Positions 25,188 through 33,946 of a stretch of 64,000 nucleotides of DNA are shown here, piece after piece (within the stretch, counting starts at the first letter, position 1; each line of letters starts with the position of its first letter). The stretch comes from Lentisphaera araneosa HTCC2155 (lineage in GTDB: Bacteria > Verrucomicrobiota > Lentisphaeria > Lentisphaerales > Lentisphaeraceae). The position numbers and the translations under genes were made by a program. The notes below the pieces were generated by a model. That model had not been told where the DNA came from. It was given only the letters and a program-made list of their open reading frames with translations, and ran no database searches. The stretch covers positions 267,809 to 331,808 of the forward strand of contig NZ_ABCK01000006.1 in assembly GCF_000170755.1 (NCBI RefSeq). The letters run 5' to 3'.

Positions 25188-26483
25188 TTATTTATTACTA
25201 TCGTTAAGCGTCTTATCTTGATCGTCTTTGAGGCTGGGGTGTTTGACGTGGTGCAAGATCTGAGAACTATAGATGCTTGAATGTCCTGAGAAGATGTAGG
25301 CGACGACACAGGATAAACCCAGGTAGATGCCGATTTGGGCTCCAAAGAGTTCGATGCCCATGAGTGTGCAGGCAATCGGTGTATTTGTTGCACCGGAGAA
25401 GACGCCGACAAAACCAATGGCCGCGAGTAGAGCTAGGGGTAAGGGGATGATAAATGAGAGCGCTGAACCTAAAGTGGCGCCGATGAAAAAGAGTGGAGTC
25501 ACTTCTCCGCCTTTGAAACCAGCTCCGAGAGTGAAAGAAGTGAAGAGCAGTTTTAGGGCAAAGTCATAGGGCATCATTCTTTGAGTGAAGGACTCTTCAA
25601 TGACAGGAACGCCCAGACCTACGTATTTAGTAAAATCAACTGAAGTTTGACCAAGAGCCCAAAAAGCAAGGGCAAGAACAATGCCACCAATAAAGGGACG
25701 TAGGGGTGGGTAGGAGATTTTTTTGGAAAAAAGATCGCTCCAAAAATGGTTGGCTTTGGAGAAAAGCATCGCAGTCCAACCAAAGAGAATGGCCACAAGG
25801 AAAGTATAGAAAAGTGTACTTGGACTAAGAGCAAGCGCTTCAGGGTGGAGGTAGTGGGTGTGGGTGACCACAGTAGGGTATTTCCATTGAACACAAACTT
25901 GGTCGGCAATAATCGCAGAAAGAAAAGCGGGCAAAATGGCTTGGTACTGCACGCGACCAATGATGTAGACTTCTAAAGCAAAAACGGCCCCTGCTAAAGG
26001 GGTGCCAAATACGGCGGAAAAACCCGCTGCGACCCCCGCAATAATGAGGATGCGTCGTTCATCTTTGTCGAGTTTAAAGATTTGGCTGAACTGATCGGCA
26101 ATAGCTCCACCCATTTGCACACCCGTACCTTCGCGTCCTGCTGAGCCACCAAAAAGGTGAGTGGCAATTGTGCCGAGGGCCACGAGTGGAGCCATGCGTA
26201 GTGGAATGATTTTTTTTGGTTGAATGATCTCATCTAGGAGCTGATTGTTGCCTTTGACAACATTTTGCCCAAGGTAGTGATAAATGAGGCCAATGCACAA
26301 ACCTCCAAGGGGTAGAAGCCAGAGGATCCACATGCGATTATCGCGAAAATTCCCGGCCCATTCCAAGCCCATGAGAAACCAAGCGACGGCAGATCCCACC
26401 AAAAGGCCAACAATAATTGAAATGAAAAGCCACTTCGCTAAGTGACCTGCATCTCTGAATTGGCTGGTGAGTTGTTTTTTCAT
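25188..26483 (-). CDS. CLC-family anion channel/antiporter, possibly fluoride-type
   Basis: A polytopic protein of 431 residues with the CLC gating-Glu motif GREGTGVQMGG (near residue 115) and the AGVAAGFSAVFGTPLAGAVFALE region. The canonical first selectivity motif GSGIP is not seen; VKGNNQLLDEI stands where it is expected, which resembles the fluoride-exporting CLC-F branch. The third region (about 310-370) contains GAGFKGGEVTPLFFIGATLG and GVFSGATNTPIA. The substrate is therefore uncertain between chloride and fluoride. It ends next to mutS2 on the same strand with the stop and start essentially abutting. Confidence 0.82.
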   Translation of the reverse strand: MKKQLTSQFRDAGHLAKWLFISIIVGLLVGSAVAWFLMGLEWAGNFRDNRMWILWLLPLGGLCIGLIYHYLGQNVVKGNNQLLDEIIQPKKIIPLRMAPLVALGTIATHLFGGSAGREGTGVQMGGAIADQFSQIFKLDKDERRILIIAGVAAGFSAVFGTPLAGAVFALEVYIIGRVQYQAILPAFLSAIIADQVCVQWKYPTVVTHTHYLHPEALALSPSTLFYTFLVAILFGWTAMLFSKANHFWSDLFSKKISYPPLRPFIGGIVLALAFWALGQTSVDFTKYVGLGVPVIEESFTQRMMPYDFALKLLFTSFTLGAGFKGGEVTPLFFIGATLGSALSFIIPLPLALLAAIGFVGVFSGATNTPIACTLMGIELFGAQIGIYLGLSCVVAYIFSGHSSIYSSQILHHVKHPSLKDDQDKTLNDSNK

Positions 26484-28858
26484 TAGCGTTTAAATTCGAC
26501 CCAAGTCACGGCGTCACCTGCGGGATCTTCGGAGAGATCGGGGCAGTAGAAGCGTTGGATATATTTTTGTGAGGCAAGGTGTTTGTGTACGGCACGTCTG
26601 AGTTGGCCTGAGCCACGACCATGAATGACTTTCACTTGATCGTGATTACTGCCGTAGGCTGAGGAGAGCCAAGTGTCCAATTCACGCAAGGCAGCTTCGG
26701 CGTACATGCCGATAAGTTTAATTTCCATGGACACATTATTTGTCAGTCGATAACTCTGCTTAGCTTGCTTGACCTTTGGTTTTTTAACTTCAGGAACTGA
26801 TTCAGCCGTGCCTAGTTCACTACGTTTAACGGCAATTTGCATGCCATCCGCATCGAGTAGGAATTGTTTGCCACGTTTCTCCACTTTAATGATTTTGGCG
26901 TGGCTTTGAAGTTTTTCGACCCAGACTTTATCGCCTTCTTTGAGCTCTTGATCCTTGATGGGCTCAACGGGAGTAGCTTGGTTATTATCGAGAGCCGTGC
27001 GCAAGCCATCGCGTTTTTGGATGACCTGTTTGCGAAGATCGCTAATGTCTGCTTCAGGCTGGTGTTTTTTGAGTTTGCGCTCGACTTTTTCCACTTGGCT
27101 TCGCGCATTATTGAGGATGCTCTCCGCTTCTCTTTGCGCTTGTCGCAAAATATCTTTACGTTCGCGACGTAGAGTGGTGAGTTCTTCTTGGACGCTCGCA
27201 GCTTCTTTTAAAGCTGTGTCGCGACTGTTGCGAGCTTCGCGAGCATCTTGTTGCATCTGACTCTGTTGCTTTTGCAGTTTGCCGATGACGTTCTCGAGCT
27301 TGAGTTCTTTGTCGGAGAGGAAGCTCTTTGCATCTTTTAGGATATCGTGGGGTAATCCATGGTTGCGAGCGATTTCGATGGCGTGACTGGCGCCAGGGAT
27401 ACCAATATCGAGAATGTATTCAGGTTTTAGACTCTGACGATTAAAACGTACCGCAGCATTCATCATGCCTTCTTGTTCTTGGGCAAAAACTTTGATGGAA
27501 CCAATGTGAGTCGTTAAAAGGGTCAATGATTCACTCTTGGCGAGACTCATGAGGATAGCATTGCCCAGGGCACCGCCTTCGACGGGGTCAGTTCCCGAAC
27601 CCAGTTCATCAAGAAGTACGAGGCTCTTCTTTTTTCGAGCCAGCTTAAGAATGGTACTGACAGATTTTAGGTGAGCAGAGAAAGTTGAAAGATTTTGACT
27701 AATGGATTGTTCATCACCAATATCCGCTAAAATATCTTCGAAAAGTGGCAGTTCAGAAAACTCATTAAGTGGAACTGGCAAGCCACTTTGGTGCATGATG
27801 CTAATTAAGCCAATTGTTTTGAGGATGAGGGTCTTACCGCCAGTATTTGAACCGGTGACGGCGAGGGTGCCTAGGTCAGAAGGAAGTTCCATGTTCAAGG
27901 GGACTAAGTTTTCCTCATGACCTTGCTCTTTGAGAGTTTTAAAGAGTAGAGGGTGGCGTGCATTAATTAACTTGAATGTTTTACCTGTTTGCGGGAAACG
28001 TGCTTTGACTTCTTCGGCCCAAGCCTGGACGGCAAAACACTGGTCGCAGAGGGTGAGTGACTTAAAGGCATTCATTAAATCGGGGATCTCGGAACGAATT
28101 GAGGCACAGAGTTCCTGGATGATTTTAAGGATGATTTTGCGCTCTTCGCTGAGCATGCCGGCGCGCTCATTGCCTAAAGCAACGATGGATTCGGGCTCAA
28201 TGAAAATTGTTTGGCCCGTGGCGGATTCGTCGTGTACAATTCCTTTGAGCTTACTTTTTTGATCTCGCTTCAAAGGGACACAAAAACGATCGTTGCGCGA
28301 GGTGATGTATTTATCTTGGAATATGTCGTTTTTATCATTCTTTAAGTAGTAATCTAAGCGGTTTTTGATCGCTTTTTCACATTTGCGAATCATTGGGCGG
28401 ATGCTGGCGAGTTCCTTGGAAGCACTATCCTTGATTTGATCTTTCGCATCAAAAATTTTATTGAATTCATCGCGAAGTTCGCGAAAGGGCAGGATGCGTT
28501 CATGGAGTTCGCGAATACTATCGAAAGTTTTGAGTGATTCCTTGTTGAAGCAAGCATACATTTGCGCTGAATAAGTGATGAAGCTTCGGACTTGAATGAT
28601 TTCATCGGGCTCAATCCATGAATCCACTGCGTTGAGAGCAGTAAGATCTGGGAGCGAAAAATTACTGCAGGGAATGCCTTCTGGGATCAATTGAGTGACG
28701 GCATCAAAGTCGCGATAGAGTTTTTGTCGACGGGGGACTTTGGCTGTGCTGGGTTGCAAACGGGCAATAGATTCTTGGCCCGAAGTGCTTCTTGCGTAAG
28801 AGGCAATCCAGTTTAAGAGTTCAGGGAATTCCAGGATTTGTTGACTGTGTTGGTTCAT
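26483..28858 (-). CDS. mutS2: MutS2 endonuclease/ribosome-rescue ATPase
   Basis: It lacks the mismatch-recognition domain of MutS and begins with helical clamp regions. The ABC-type ATPase has Walker A TGSNTGGKTLILKTIGL (near residue 335), a Walker B LVLLDELGSGTDPVEGG, and the switch TTHIGSIK. A coiled coil and KOW-like segment follow, and the C-terminus has an Smr domain with VIHGRGSGQLRRAVHKHL. At 791 residues it is normal for MutS2. The family suppresses recombination and, in Firmicutes, splits collided ribosomes. The downstream CLC gene starts where it stops, so it leads that small operon. Confidence 0.95.
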   Translation of the reverse strand: MNQHSQQILEFPELLNWIASYARSTSGQESIARLQPSTAKVPRRQKLYRDFDAVTQLIPEGIPCSNFSLPDLTALNAVDSWIEPDEIIQVRSFITYSAQMYACFNKESLKTFDSIRELHERILPFRELRDEFNKIFDAKDQIKDSASKELASIRPMIRKCEKAIKNRLDYYLKNDKNDIFQDKYITSRNDRFCVPLKRDQKSKLKGIVHDESATGQTIFIEPESIVALGNERAGMLSEERKIILKIIQELCASIRSEIPDLMNAFKSLTLCDQCFAVQAWAEEVKARFPQTGKTFKLINARHPLLFKTLKEQGHEENLVPLNMELPSDLGTLAVTGSNTGGKTLILKTIGLISIMHQSGLPVPLNEFSELPLFEDILADIGDEQSISQNLSTFSAHLKSVSTILKLARKKKSLVLLDELGSGTDPVEGGALGNAILMSLAKSESLTLLTTHIGSIKVFAQEQEGMMNAAVRFNRQSLKPEYILDIGIPGASHAIEIARNHGLPHDILKDAKSFLSDKELKLENVIGKLQKQQSQMQQDAREARNSRDTALKEAASVQEELTTLRRERKDILRQAQREAESILNNARSQVEKVERKLKKHQPEADISDLRKQVIQKRDGLRTALDNNQATPVEPIKDQELKEGDKVWVEKLQSHAKIIKVEKRGKQFLLDADGMQIAVKRSELGTAESVPEVKKPKVKQAKQSYRLTNNVSMEIKLIGMYAEAALRELDTWLSSAYGSNHDQVKVIHGRGSGQLRRAVHKHLASQKYIQRFYCPDLSEDPAGDAVTWVEFKR

Positions 28859-28988
28859 ACATATAACTATTGTTGAAATTGAGGTGGCAATGTAAAACGC
28901 AAAACAAGCACTTCAAGATGAGTATGGGTCTTGCTTTCCCCTATTGTTAAGCTAGCTTAACAGAACAAATAGTTAAAAAACGAGTTAT

Positions 28989-30203
28989 ATGTCTTATTCG
29001 AGTTACTCTGGAATTGATACAATCTCTGCTTATATGCAGAACGTGGCTAACCTGCCACGATTAACCAGTGAAGAAGAGGTTTATTACTCTTCTAATTTCC
29101 GTGAATCACGCGTTCATTTGAATGAACTACTCGCCGCTTTTCCCAAACTCGTCAGAGAACTCTTACTTAATGAAGGTTACCACGATCACGCGGGGCGTAA
29201 GAGGCATTATTTTACTGGCGAACGTTCAAGTGATTACTCCGTAGCCGATGTGGTAGAATATCTTTCGAATACAGAAGAACAGAGCGAGGGACATGATCCT
29301 GAAGAAAACTCTTTGATCTACAAAGTCTTAGCTAACAAAATACGTGACTTACAATTTTCCGTGGCATTTTACACGGATATGAGTGAGAAATTTAAGCAAA
29401 AAGAATTCGAGGATTGTTTTATTTTAGAAGAATCACTCAAGAAGCCTTTTGCCGATGGTTTTCGCAAATCTTATTATCGTATGGAAAATTCGGTCAATGC
29501 CATGGTGGAAGGTAATTTGCGCTTGGTTATTTCAATTGCTCGAAAGTACTCAAATTCCCAAGAAGGCTTTCTCGATTTAATTCAAGAAGGCAACATCGGG
29601 CTCGTTTCAGCGGTAGAAAAATACGATGCTAGTTTTGGTTACACTTTTTCAACTTATGCGACTTGGTGGATCCGTCAGGCCGTTTCTCGTGCACGAACTG
29701 AATTAGTTCGTACGATGAAGCTCCCAGCCAATATCATGGTGAAAGTTAATAAGATTTATCGTACAGAACGCGAGCTCTTTCAGAAATTTGGTCGCGAAGC
29801 AACGATTGATGAAGTTTCTGAGGCTGTGGAATTAAGTCCTGCTAAGATCCGCTCCCTTAAACGCATGTGCCAACAGCCCATTTCTTTGCAAACAACTGTT
29901 TCGGAAGAGCATACGGGTGAACTTGGCGACATCGTGAGTAATGATGATGACGTCTTGCCTGATGCTGAAGTGGAACAAAAGCAACTGCATGAAAGTTTGG
30001 TGGCTATGCTTGATATCCTCAATGAGCGCGAGCAAGAAATTTTGCGTATGCGTTTTGGTTTAGCCGATGGTGAATATCATACACTCGAAAATATTGCTAA
30101 TGAATTTGGTATATCACGTGAGCGTATTCGACAAATTGAGACTTCGGCACTGAAAAAGTTGCGTCGTCCAACAGCAGTAAAATGCTTAGGCTTAGACCTC
30201 TAA
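28989..30203 (+). CDS. Sigma-70 family RNA polymerase sigma factor (RpoD-like)
   Basis: Region 1.2 starts near residue 8 (DTISAYMQNVANLPRLTSEEE). Region 2 (about 170-240) contains NLRLVISIARKYSNS, FLDLIQEGNIGL and FSTYATWWIRQAVSRA, matching the core-binding and -10 recognition helices of primary sigmas. Regions 3 and 4 follow, the last with ILRMRFGLADGEYHTLENIA and ISRERIRQIETSALKKL. Region 1.1 is absent. A non-conserved insert (about 55-165) lies between regions 1.2 and 2.1. At 404 residues this could be the housekeeping sigma or a close group 2 paralogue; the window cannot decide. Confidence 0.9.
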   Translation: MSYSSYSGIDTISAYMQNVANLPRLTSEEEVYYSSNFRESRVHLNELLAAFPKLVRELLLNEGYHDHAGRKRHYFTGERSSDYSVADVVEYLSNTEEQSEGHDPEENSLIYKVLANKIRDLQFSVAFYTDMSEKFKQKEFEDCFILEESLKKPFADGFRKSYYRMENSVNAMVEGNLRLVISIARKYSNSQEGFLDLIQEGNIGLVSAVEKYDASFGYTFSTYATWWIRQAVSRARTELVRTMKLPANIMVKVNKIYRTERELFQKFGREATIDEVSEAVELSPAKIRSLKRMCQQPISLQTTVSEEHTGELGDIVSNDDDVLPDAEVEQKQLHESLVAMLDILNEREQEILRMRFGLADGEYHTLENIANEFGISRERIRQIETSALKKLRRPTAVKCLGLDL

Positions 30204-30247
30204 AAATCCTAAAAAACTGACTTTTCTAAGTTATTCTAAATCAAGGC

Positions 30248-30275
30248 TTGTCAAAACAAAGCTTTTCGGTATGTT
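30248..30275 (+). promoter_or_regulatory. Putative promoter of lysS
   Basis: TTGTCA at 30248-30253 and TATGTT at 30270-30275 are 16 bases apart, upstream of a GGAG ribosome binding site and the lysS ATG at 30326. Both hexamers deviate from consensus. Confidence 0.35.
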
Positions 30276-30325
30276 ATGCGCGATTTATATAGACTAAAAC
30301 TGACCGCATAACGGAGAGACCAGAG

Positions 30326-31804
30326 ATGTCAGAGAACATACAGAAAGAAGAAAATGAGCAGATTGCGATTCGCAAGCAGAAGCTCAAGAATTTAACCGAT
30401 GCAGGCATCAATGCTTACGGTGAAAAATTTACAGAAACAACTCATTCAGAAACCGCCAAGGCAAACTACAAAGAAGAGACTGAAGGTCAAAAGCTTCGTG
30501 TAGCCGGCCGTGTGATGACTGTACGCGTTATGGGCAAGGCACTTTTTGCAACGATTCAAGACGCCGAAGGCCGTATCCAGATCTACGCAAGTCGTAACGA
30601 GATGGAACAGCTTGAGTTCAATCGCATGAAGAAAATGGATATCGGCGATATCATTGGTGTTGATGGCGAACTCTTTAAGACAAAGAAAGAAGAAATCACT
30701 GTGCGTACCGCGACTTATAAAGTGCTATCCAAAGCTCTTCGTCCTCTTCCAGAAAAATTCCACGGCCTCAAAGACGTAGAAACTCGTTACCGTCAGCGTT
30801 ACCTCGATCTCATTTCTAATGAAGAGAGCCGTCGTGTTTTCCGTCAGCGTGCGGCGATTATTTCCGCAATGCGTGAGTACCTCGAAAAAGATAGCTACAT
30901 GGAAGTGGAAACTCCCATGATGCACCCCATTCCTGGTGGTGCTTCCGCTCGTCCTTTCGTGACTCACTACAATGCTCTTGACCAAGAGATGTTCATGCGT
31001 ATTGCTCCTGAGCTCTACCTCAAGATGCTTCTCGTAGGTGGTTTCGAACGCGTTTTCGAAATCAACCGCAACTTCCGTAACGAAGGTGTTTCAAAGCAGC
31101 ATAATCCTGAGTTTACGGCGATTGAAGCTTATCAAGCCTATGGCGATTGCTCCACAATGATGGATCTCATGCAGGGCATCATCCGTCACTGCGCACAAAA
31201 AGTGATTGGGACACTTCAGGTCACGCACCCCGATGGTAAAGTCATCGACTTCGAAAAAGATTTTAGAGTTGTGACTCACCGCGATTTACTCATCGAACAC
31301 ACGAGAGAAGATTGGTTTGAAATCACTGATGAAGAACGTGCCAACATCGCTCGTGAAATGGGCTGCACAATCATGCCAGATTGGACTGAAGAAGAAATTA
31401 CTGAAGAAGTTTACTCAAAGAAAATTGAGCCGACGCTCATTCAGCCAACTTTCGTGACTAAGCTTCCAGTTCACATGGTGCCATTAGCCAAACGTTGTTC
31501 AGAAAATCCTGAGCTCGTTGATGTTTTCGAATTAGTTTGCGATGGTAAAGAACTAGCACCTGGTTACTCAGAGCTAAACGACCCTATCGAGCAACGCCAG
31601 CGCCTCATGGCTCAGTTTGAACGAGCGAAAGGCACTGAAGAAGAAGATAGTGGTCGCATTGACGAAAGTTTCCTAACAGCTCTCGAACACGGCATGCCGC
31701 CAGCTGGTGGTATGGGTATGGGCGTTGACCGCCTCGTGATGATGCTCACTGGAGCGCCTACAATTCGCGACGTGATCTTATTCCCCCAGCTTAAAAATAT
31801 TTAA
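30326..31804 (+). CDS. lysS: Lysyl-tRNA synthetase (class II)
   Basis: Charges tRNA-Lys. The N-terminal OB-fold anticodon-binding domain (about 55-150) has VAGRVMTVRVMGKALFATIQD. The class II core has motif 1 with VETPMMHPIPGGASARPF, motif 2 FEINRNFRNEGVSKQHNPEF and motif 3 GGMGMGVDRLVMMLTG near the C-terminus. Its 492 residues are typical. GGAGAGACCAGAG precedes the ATG, with GGAG as ribosome binding site. It is monocistronic, ended by a strong terminator. Confidence 0.97.
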   Translation: MSENIQKEENEQIAIRKQKLKNLTDAGINAYGEKFTETTHSETAKANYKEETEGQKLRVAGRVMTVRVMGKALFATIQDAEGRIQIYASRNEMEQLEFNRMKKMDIGDIIGVDGELFKTKKEEITVRTATYKVLSKALRPLPEKFHGLKDVETRYRQRYLDLISNEESRRVFRQRAAIISAMREYLEKDSYMEVETPMMHPIPGGASARPFVTHYNALDQEMFMRIAPELYLKMLLVGGFERVFEINRNFRNEGVSKQHNPEFTAIEAYQAYGDCSTMMDLMQGIIRHCAQKVIGTLQVTHPDGKVIDFEKDFRVVTHRDLLIEHTREDWFEITDEERANIAREMGCTIMPDWTEEEITEEVYSKKIEPTLIQPTFVTKLPVHMVPLAKRCSENPELVDVFELVCDGKELAPGYSELNDPIEQRQRLMAQFERAKGTEEEDSGRIDESFLTALEHGMPPAGGMGMGVDRLVMMLTGAPTIRDVILFPQLKNI

Positions 31805-31822
31805 GTTAAGCTGACCGTAATT

Positions 31823-31855
31823 AAAAAGGCGAAATCATTTGATTTCGCCTTTTTA
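31823..31855 (+). terminator. Intrinsic terminator after lysS
   Basis: AAAAAGGCGAAATCA and TGATTTCGCCTTTTT form a long near-perfect stem 20 bases after the lysS stop, with T runs on both strands, so it could work bidirectionally. Confidence 0.9.
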
Positions 31856-31998
31856 GTTTTTAAAGCTGAACAGTTAGTTGCTCAAAACCTCTAGAGTGGG
31901 GTTCACTCGGGTGCGAAGTCTTGGCCTATACAGTTGATTTTCTAAAGAGTTTTTGACTGTTAAGCTCCTTGTTATCTGAGCAGTAAAATATTCATACT

Positions 31999-32334
31999 TG
32001 GATAGCTAGGCTCCAAGCTAGCTGTTCAGGAATGCCCCTTTGGACCGCCAGGCTCCAGCTTGGCATTTGCGGATAGAAATGAATTAGGTCAGCATTGTAT
32101 AAGCCGGTCAGGAATGCCCCTTTGGACCGCCAGGCTCCAGCCTGGCAGTTGCGGATAGAAATGAGTTAGGTCAGCATTGTATAAGCCGGTTAGGGGTCAC
32201 CCTTTGGACCGCCAGGCTCCAGCCTGGCATTTGCGGATAGAAATGAGTTAGGTCAGCATTGTATAAGCCGATCAGGAGCCCGGCGGTCCCATCATAAATC
32301 CGGTCAGGAGCCCGGCGGCCCCATGAACACCAGT
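31999..32334. repeat. REP-like palindromic 82-bp repeats followed by two 32-bp repeats (left block)
   Basis: Three copies of an 82-bp unit (TTTGG landmarks 82 bases apart at about 32039, 32121 and 32203), plus a diverged partial copy at 31999, each carry a palindrome of the form GCCAGGCT-CC-AGCCTGGC. One copy has a G-T wobble change that keeps the stem, and the partial copy has a different but still self-complementary stem. Two copies of a 32-bp GC-rich unit (GGAGCCCGGCG core at 32275 and 32307) follow. The bases between lysS and this block, and between the block and the RAYT gene, hold nothing else recognised. Confidence 0.85.
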
Positions 32335-32424
32335 TTGGACGCTGTGGACAAAAGTAGTTTCTTCCAATAAAATTCTTCCATTTTTATTGTTGATCGTTTA
32401 GGGTATTTCCAATGGAGAAATGAG

Positions 32425-32478
32425 ATGAATAATAATAGTGTATGAAGAAGCCGAGGCTATTTACCTCATTATGATGAA
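32425..32478 (+). pseudogene. Disrupted 5' end of the RAYT gene
   Basis: In frame with and upstream of the RAYT ATG at 32479, the codons read RSRGYLPHYDE, the usual N-terminus of REP-associated tyrosine transposases. They are preceded by a TGA at 32443-32445, itself preceded in frame by ATG at 32425 (MNNNSV). The natural start therefore seems lost to a nonsense or small indel change, leaving only the internal ATG. Confidence 0.55.
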
Positions 32479-33015
32479 ATGGGGATTTATCAGTCACTTA
32501 CTTTTCGATTGTTTGGTAGCATCCCTCAAAAAATCATTCAGCAGTTTCGTGAAGAACTTGAAAATGTCGATGCTAAATTACTTCATCAAGAAATGAAAGA
32601 GAAAATTGAGGAGGCTTTAGCTCAGGGTATGGGATACTGTGCATTTAAGCACGATGAATTAGCTGGAGTCATGCAAGAAGCCTTGTTTCATTTTGATGGA
32701 GAACGATATGATTTAATTGCATGGTGCATCATGCCAAATCATGTCCATGTACTTATTAGGGTCAATGATCAATTGGCAAAGATAATTAATTCTTGGAAGT
32801 CTTTTGTAGGGAAATATGCCTTGAGTAATAGGCGTAAATTTGGTATAGAGGAGGATCAAAAAAGCTTTTGGTTGCGCGAGTATTGGGATCGTTATATACG
32901 AAATGAAAATCATTTATTAAAAACAATAAACTATATCCATCAGAATCCAGTAAAAGCTGGTTTGTGTTCCGATGTCATAGAGTGGAAGTGGTCGAGTGCC
33001 TATAATGGGAAGTGA
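32479..33015 (+). CDS. REP-associated tyrosine transposase (RAYT, Y1 HUH type)
   Basis: A Y1-transposase domain protein of the IS200/IS605-related RAYT group. It contains the HUH motif in WCIMPNHVHVLI (near residue 90), a conserved SFVGKYALSNRR segment, FWLREYWDRYIRNENHL with the likely catalytic Tyr, and INYIHQNPVKAGL. It is 178 residues from the internal ATG. RAYTs nick single-stranded REP palindromes and are domesticated rather than freely mobile. Here the gene lies between two blocks of REP-like palindromes, the expected setting. Its natural N-terminus appears interrupted by a TGA just upstream. Confidence 0.88.
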   Translation: MGIYQSLTFRLFGSIPQKIIQQFREELENVDAKLLHQEMKEKIEEALAQGMGYCAFKHDELAGVMQEALFHFDGERYDLIAWCIMPNHVHVLIRVNDQLAKIINSWKSFVGKYALSNRRKFGIEEDQKSFWLREYWDRYIRNENHLLKTINYIHQNPVKAGLCSDVIEWKWSSAYNGK

Positions 33016-33048
33016 ATAAAAGAGCTCTGCTTTCGTCGACTAGGAATA

Positions 33049-33385
33049 AGCCTTTGGATAGCTAGGCTCCAGCCTGGCATTTGCGGATAGAAATGAGTTA
33101 GGTCAGCATTGTATAAGCCGGTTAGGAATAAGCCTTTGGACCGCCAGGCTCCAGCCTGGCATTTGCGGATAGAAATGACATTAGGTCAACATTGTATAAG
33201 CCGGTCAGGAGCCCGGCGGTCCCATCATAAATCCAGTCAGGAGCCCGGCGCGCCCATCATAAAGCCGGTCAGGAGCCCGGCGCGCCCATCATAAAGCCGG
33301 TCAGGAGCCCGGCGCGCCCATCATAAATCCAATCAGGAGCCCGGCGGTCCCATCATAAATCCGATCAGGAGCCCGGTGGTCCCAT
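33049..33385. repeat. REP-like 82-bp repeats and six 32-bp tandem repeats (right block)
   Basis: Two 82-bp units (TTTGG at 33053 and 33135) with the same GCCAGGCT-CC-AGCCTGGC palindrome are followed by six head-to-tail 32-bp units whose GGAG landmarks fall at 33208, 33240, 33272, 33304, 33336 and 33368. The 32-bp unit has a GC-rich self-complementary core (GCCCGGCGCGCC in three copies, altered in others). Order and orientation are the same as in the left block, so the RAYT gene sits between direct copies of one composite repeat. Confidence 0.88.
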
Positions 33386-33406
33386 GCTGAGAGAAGAATT
33401 TTGAAA

Positions 33407-33937
33407 TTAGAGTCCATCTACTCTCTGATCAAACCCACCTGTGCTGGATTCCACATGGCCGTCACCCGCTAAAATGTTGGCGCGACCACCGGTTTTGTGA
33501 GTATCTGCGGTAGCTTCGGAGCCTTGAATATAACTTTCGGTAGCGACTCGACTTTGAGGATCTTCGATATATTTAAACTTGGCTCCTGCAATACCCTCAC
33601 AAAAGCTATAAACTTTAGCTTTTGGATCAGTTCCAGTATTTCGTTTTGCCATGCATGATAGAGCTCCATATTCTAATTCCCAAACATCGCCTGGGTCATT
33701 CTTAGGCGCCGAGCTATAACTTTGGAGGTACGAAGAGGAAGATGTGGGTATATTTGTCTCAGCACCATCATGGAAATACATGATCATTGCAGTCCCAATC
33801 ATTTTTAGGTTACCAGTACAGCCCTTTTGTCGAGCTTTGTCACGAGCTGATCCAAGTGAGGGTAAAATAATGGGAGTAAGTAAGCCCATGATGAAGATGA
33901 TAACTAGTGCATCAATTAGTGTGAATTTTTTTCTCAT
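33407..33937 (-). CDS. Pseudopilin-like exported protein with atypical FTLID head
   Basis: The N-terminus MRKKFTLIDALVI followed by a hydrophobic helix is a prepilin-type signal, but mature residue 5 is Asp rather than the nearly invariant Glu. The body resembles the short secreted pseudopilins abundant in Lentisphaerae: KGCTGNLKMIGTAMIMYFHD near residue 40 and THKTGGRANILAGDGHVES near the end, matching the His-x-Gly-x-Asn-x-x-x-x-Asp-Gly-His pattern of that group. At 176 residues it is complete. It stands alone beside the repeat block. Its role is unknown; Glu5 loss may affect assembly into a pseudopilus. Confidence 0.8.
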   Translation of the reverse strand: MRKKFTLIDALVIIFIMGLLTPIILPSLGSARDKARQKGCTGNLKMIGTAMIMYFHDGAETNIPTSSSSYLQSYSSAPKNDPGDVWELEYGALSCMAKRNTGTDPKAKVYSFCEGIAGAKFKYIEDPQSRVATESYIQGSEATADTHKTGGRANILAGDGHVESSTGGFDQRVDGL

Positions 33938-33946
33938 GAAAAAAAA

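Noticed and set aside
33109..33294. A 61-codon frame inside the repeat block as a gene
   Set aside because: Its translation is a direct product of the palindromic and 32-bp repeats, with no ribosome binding site.
33200..33400. Tandem 32-bp repeats as a CRISPR array
   Set aside because: The repeats are directly head to tail with no unique spacers, and no cas genes are nearby.
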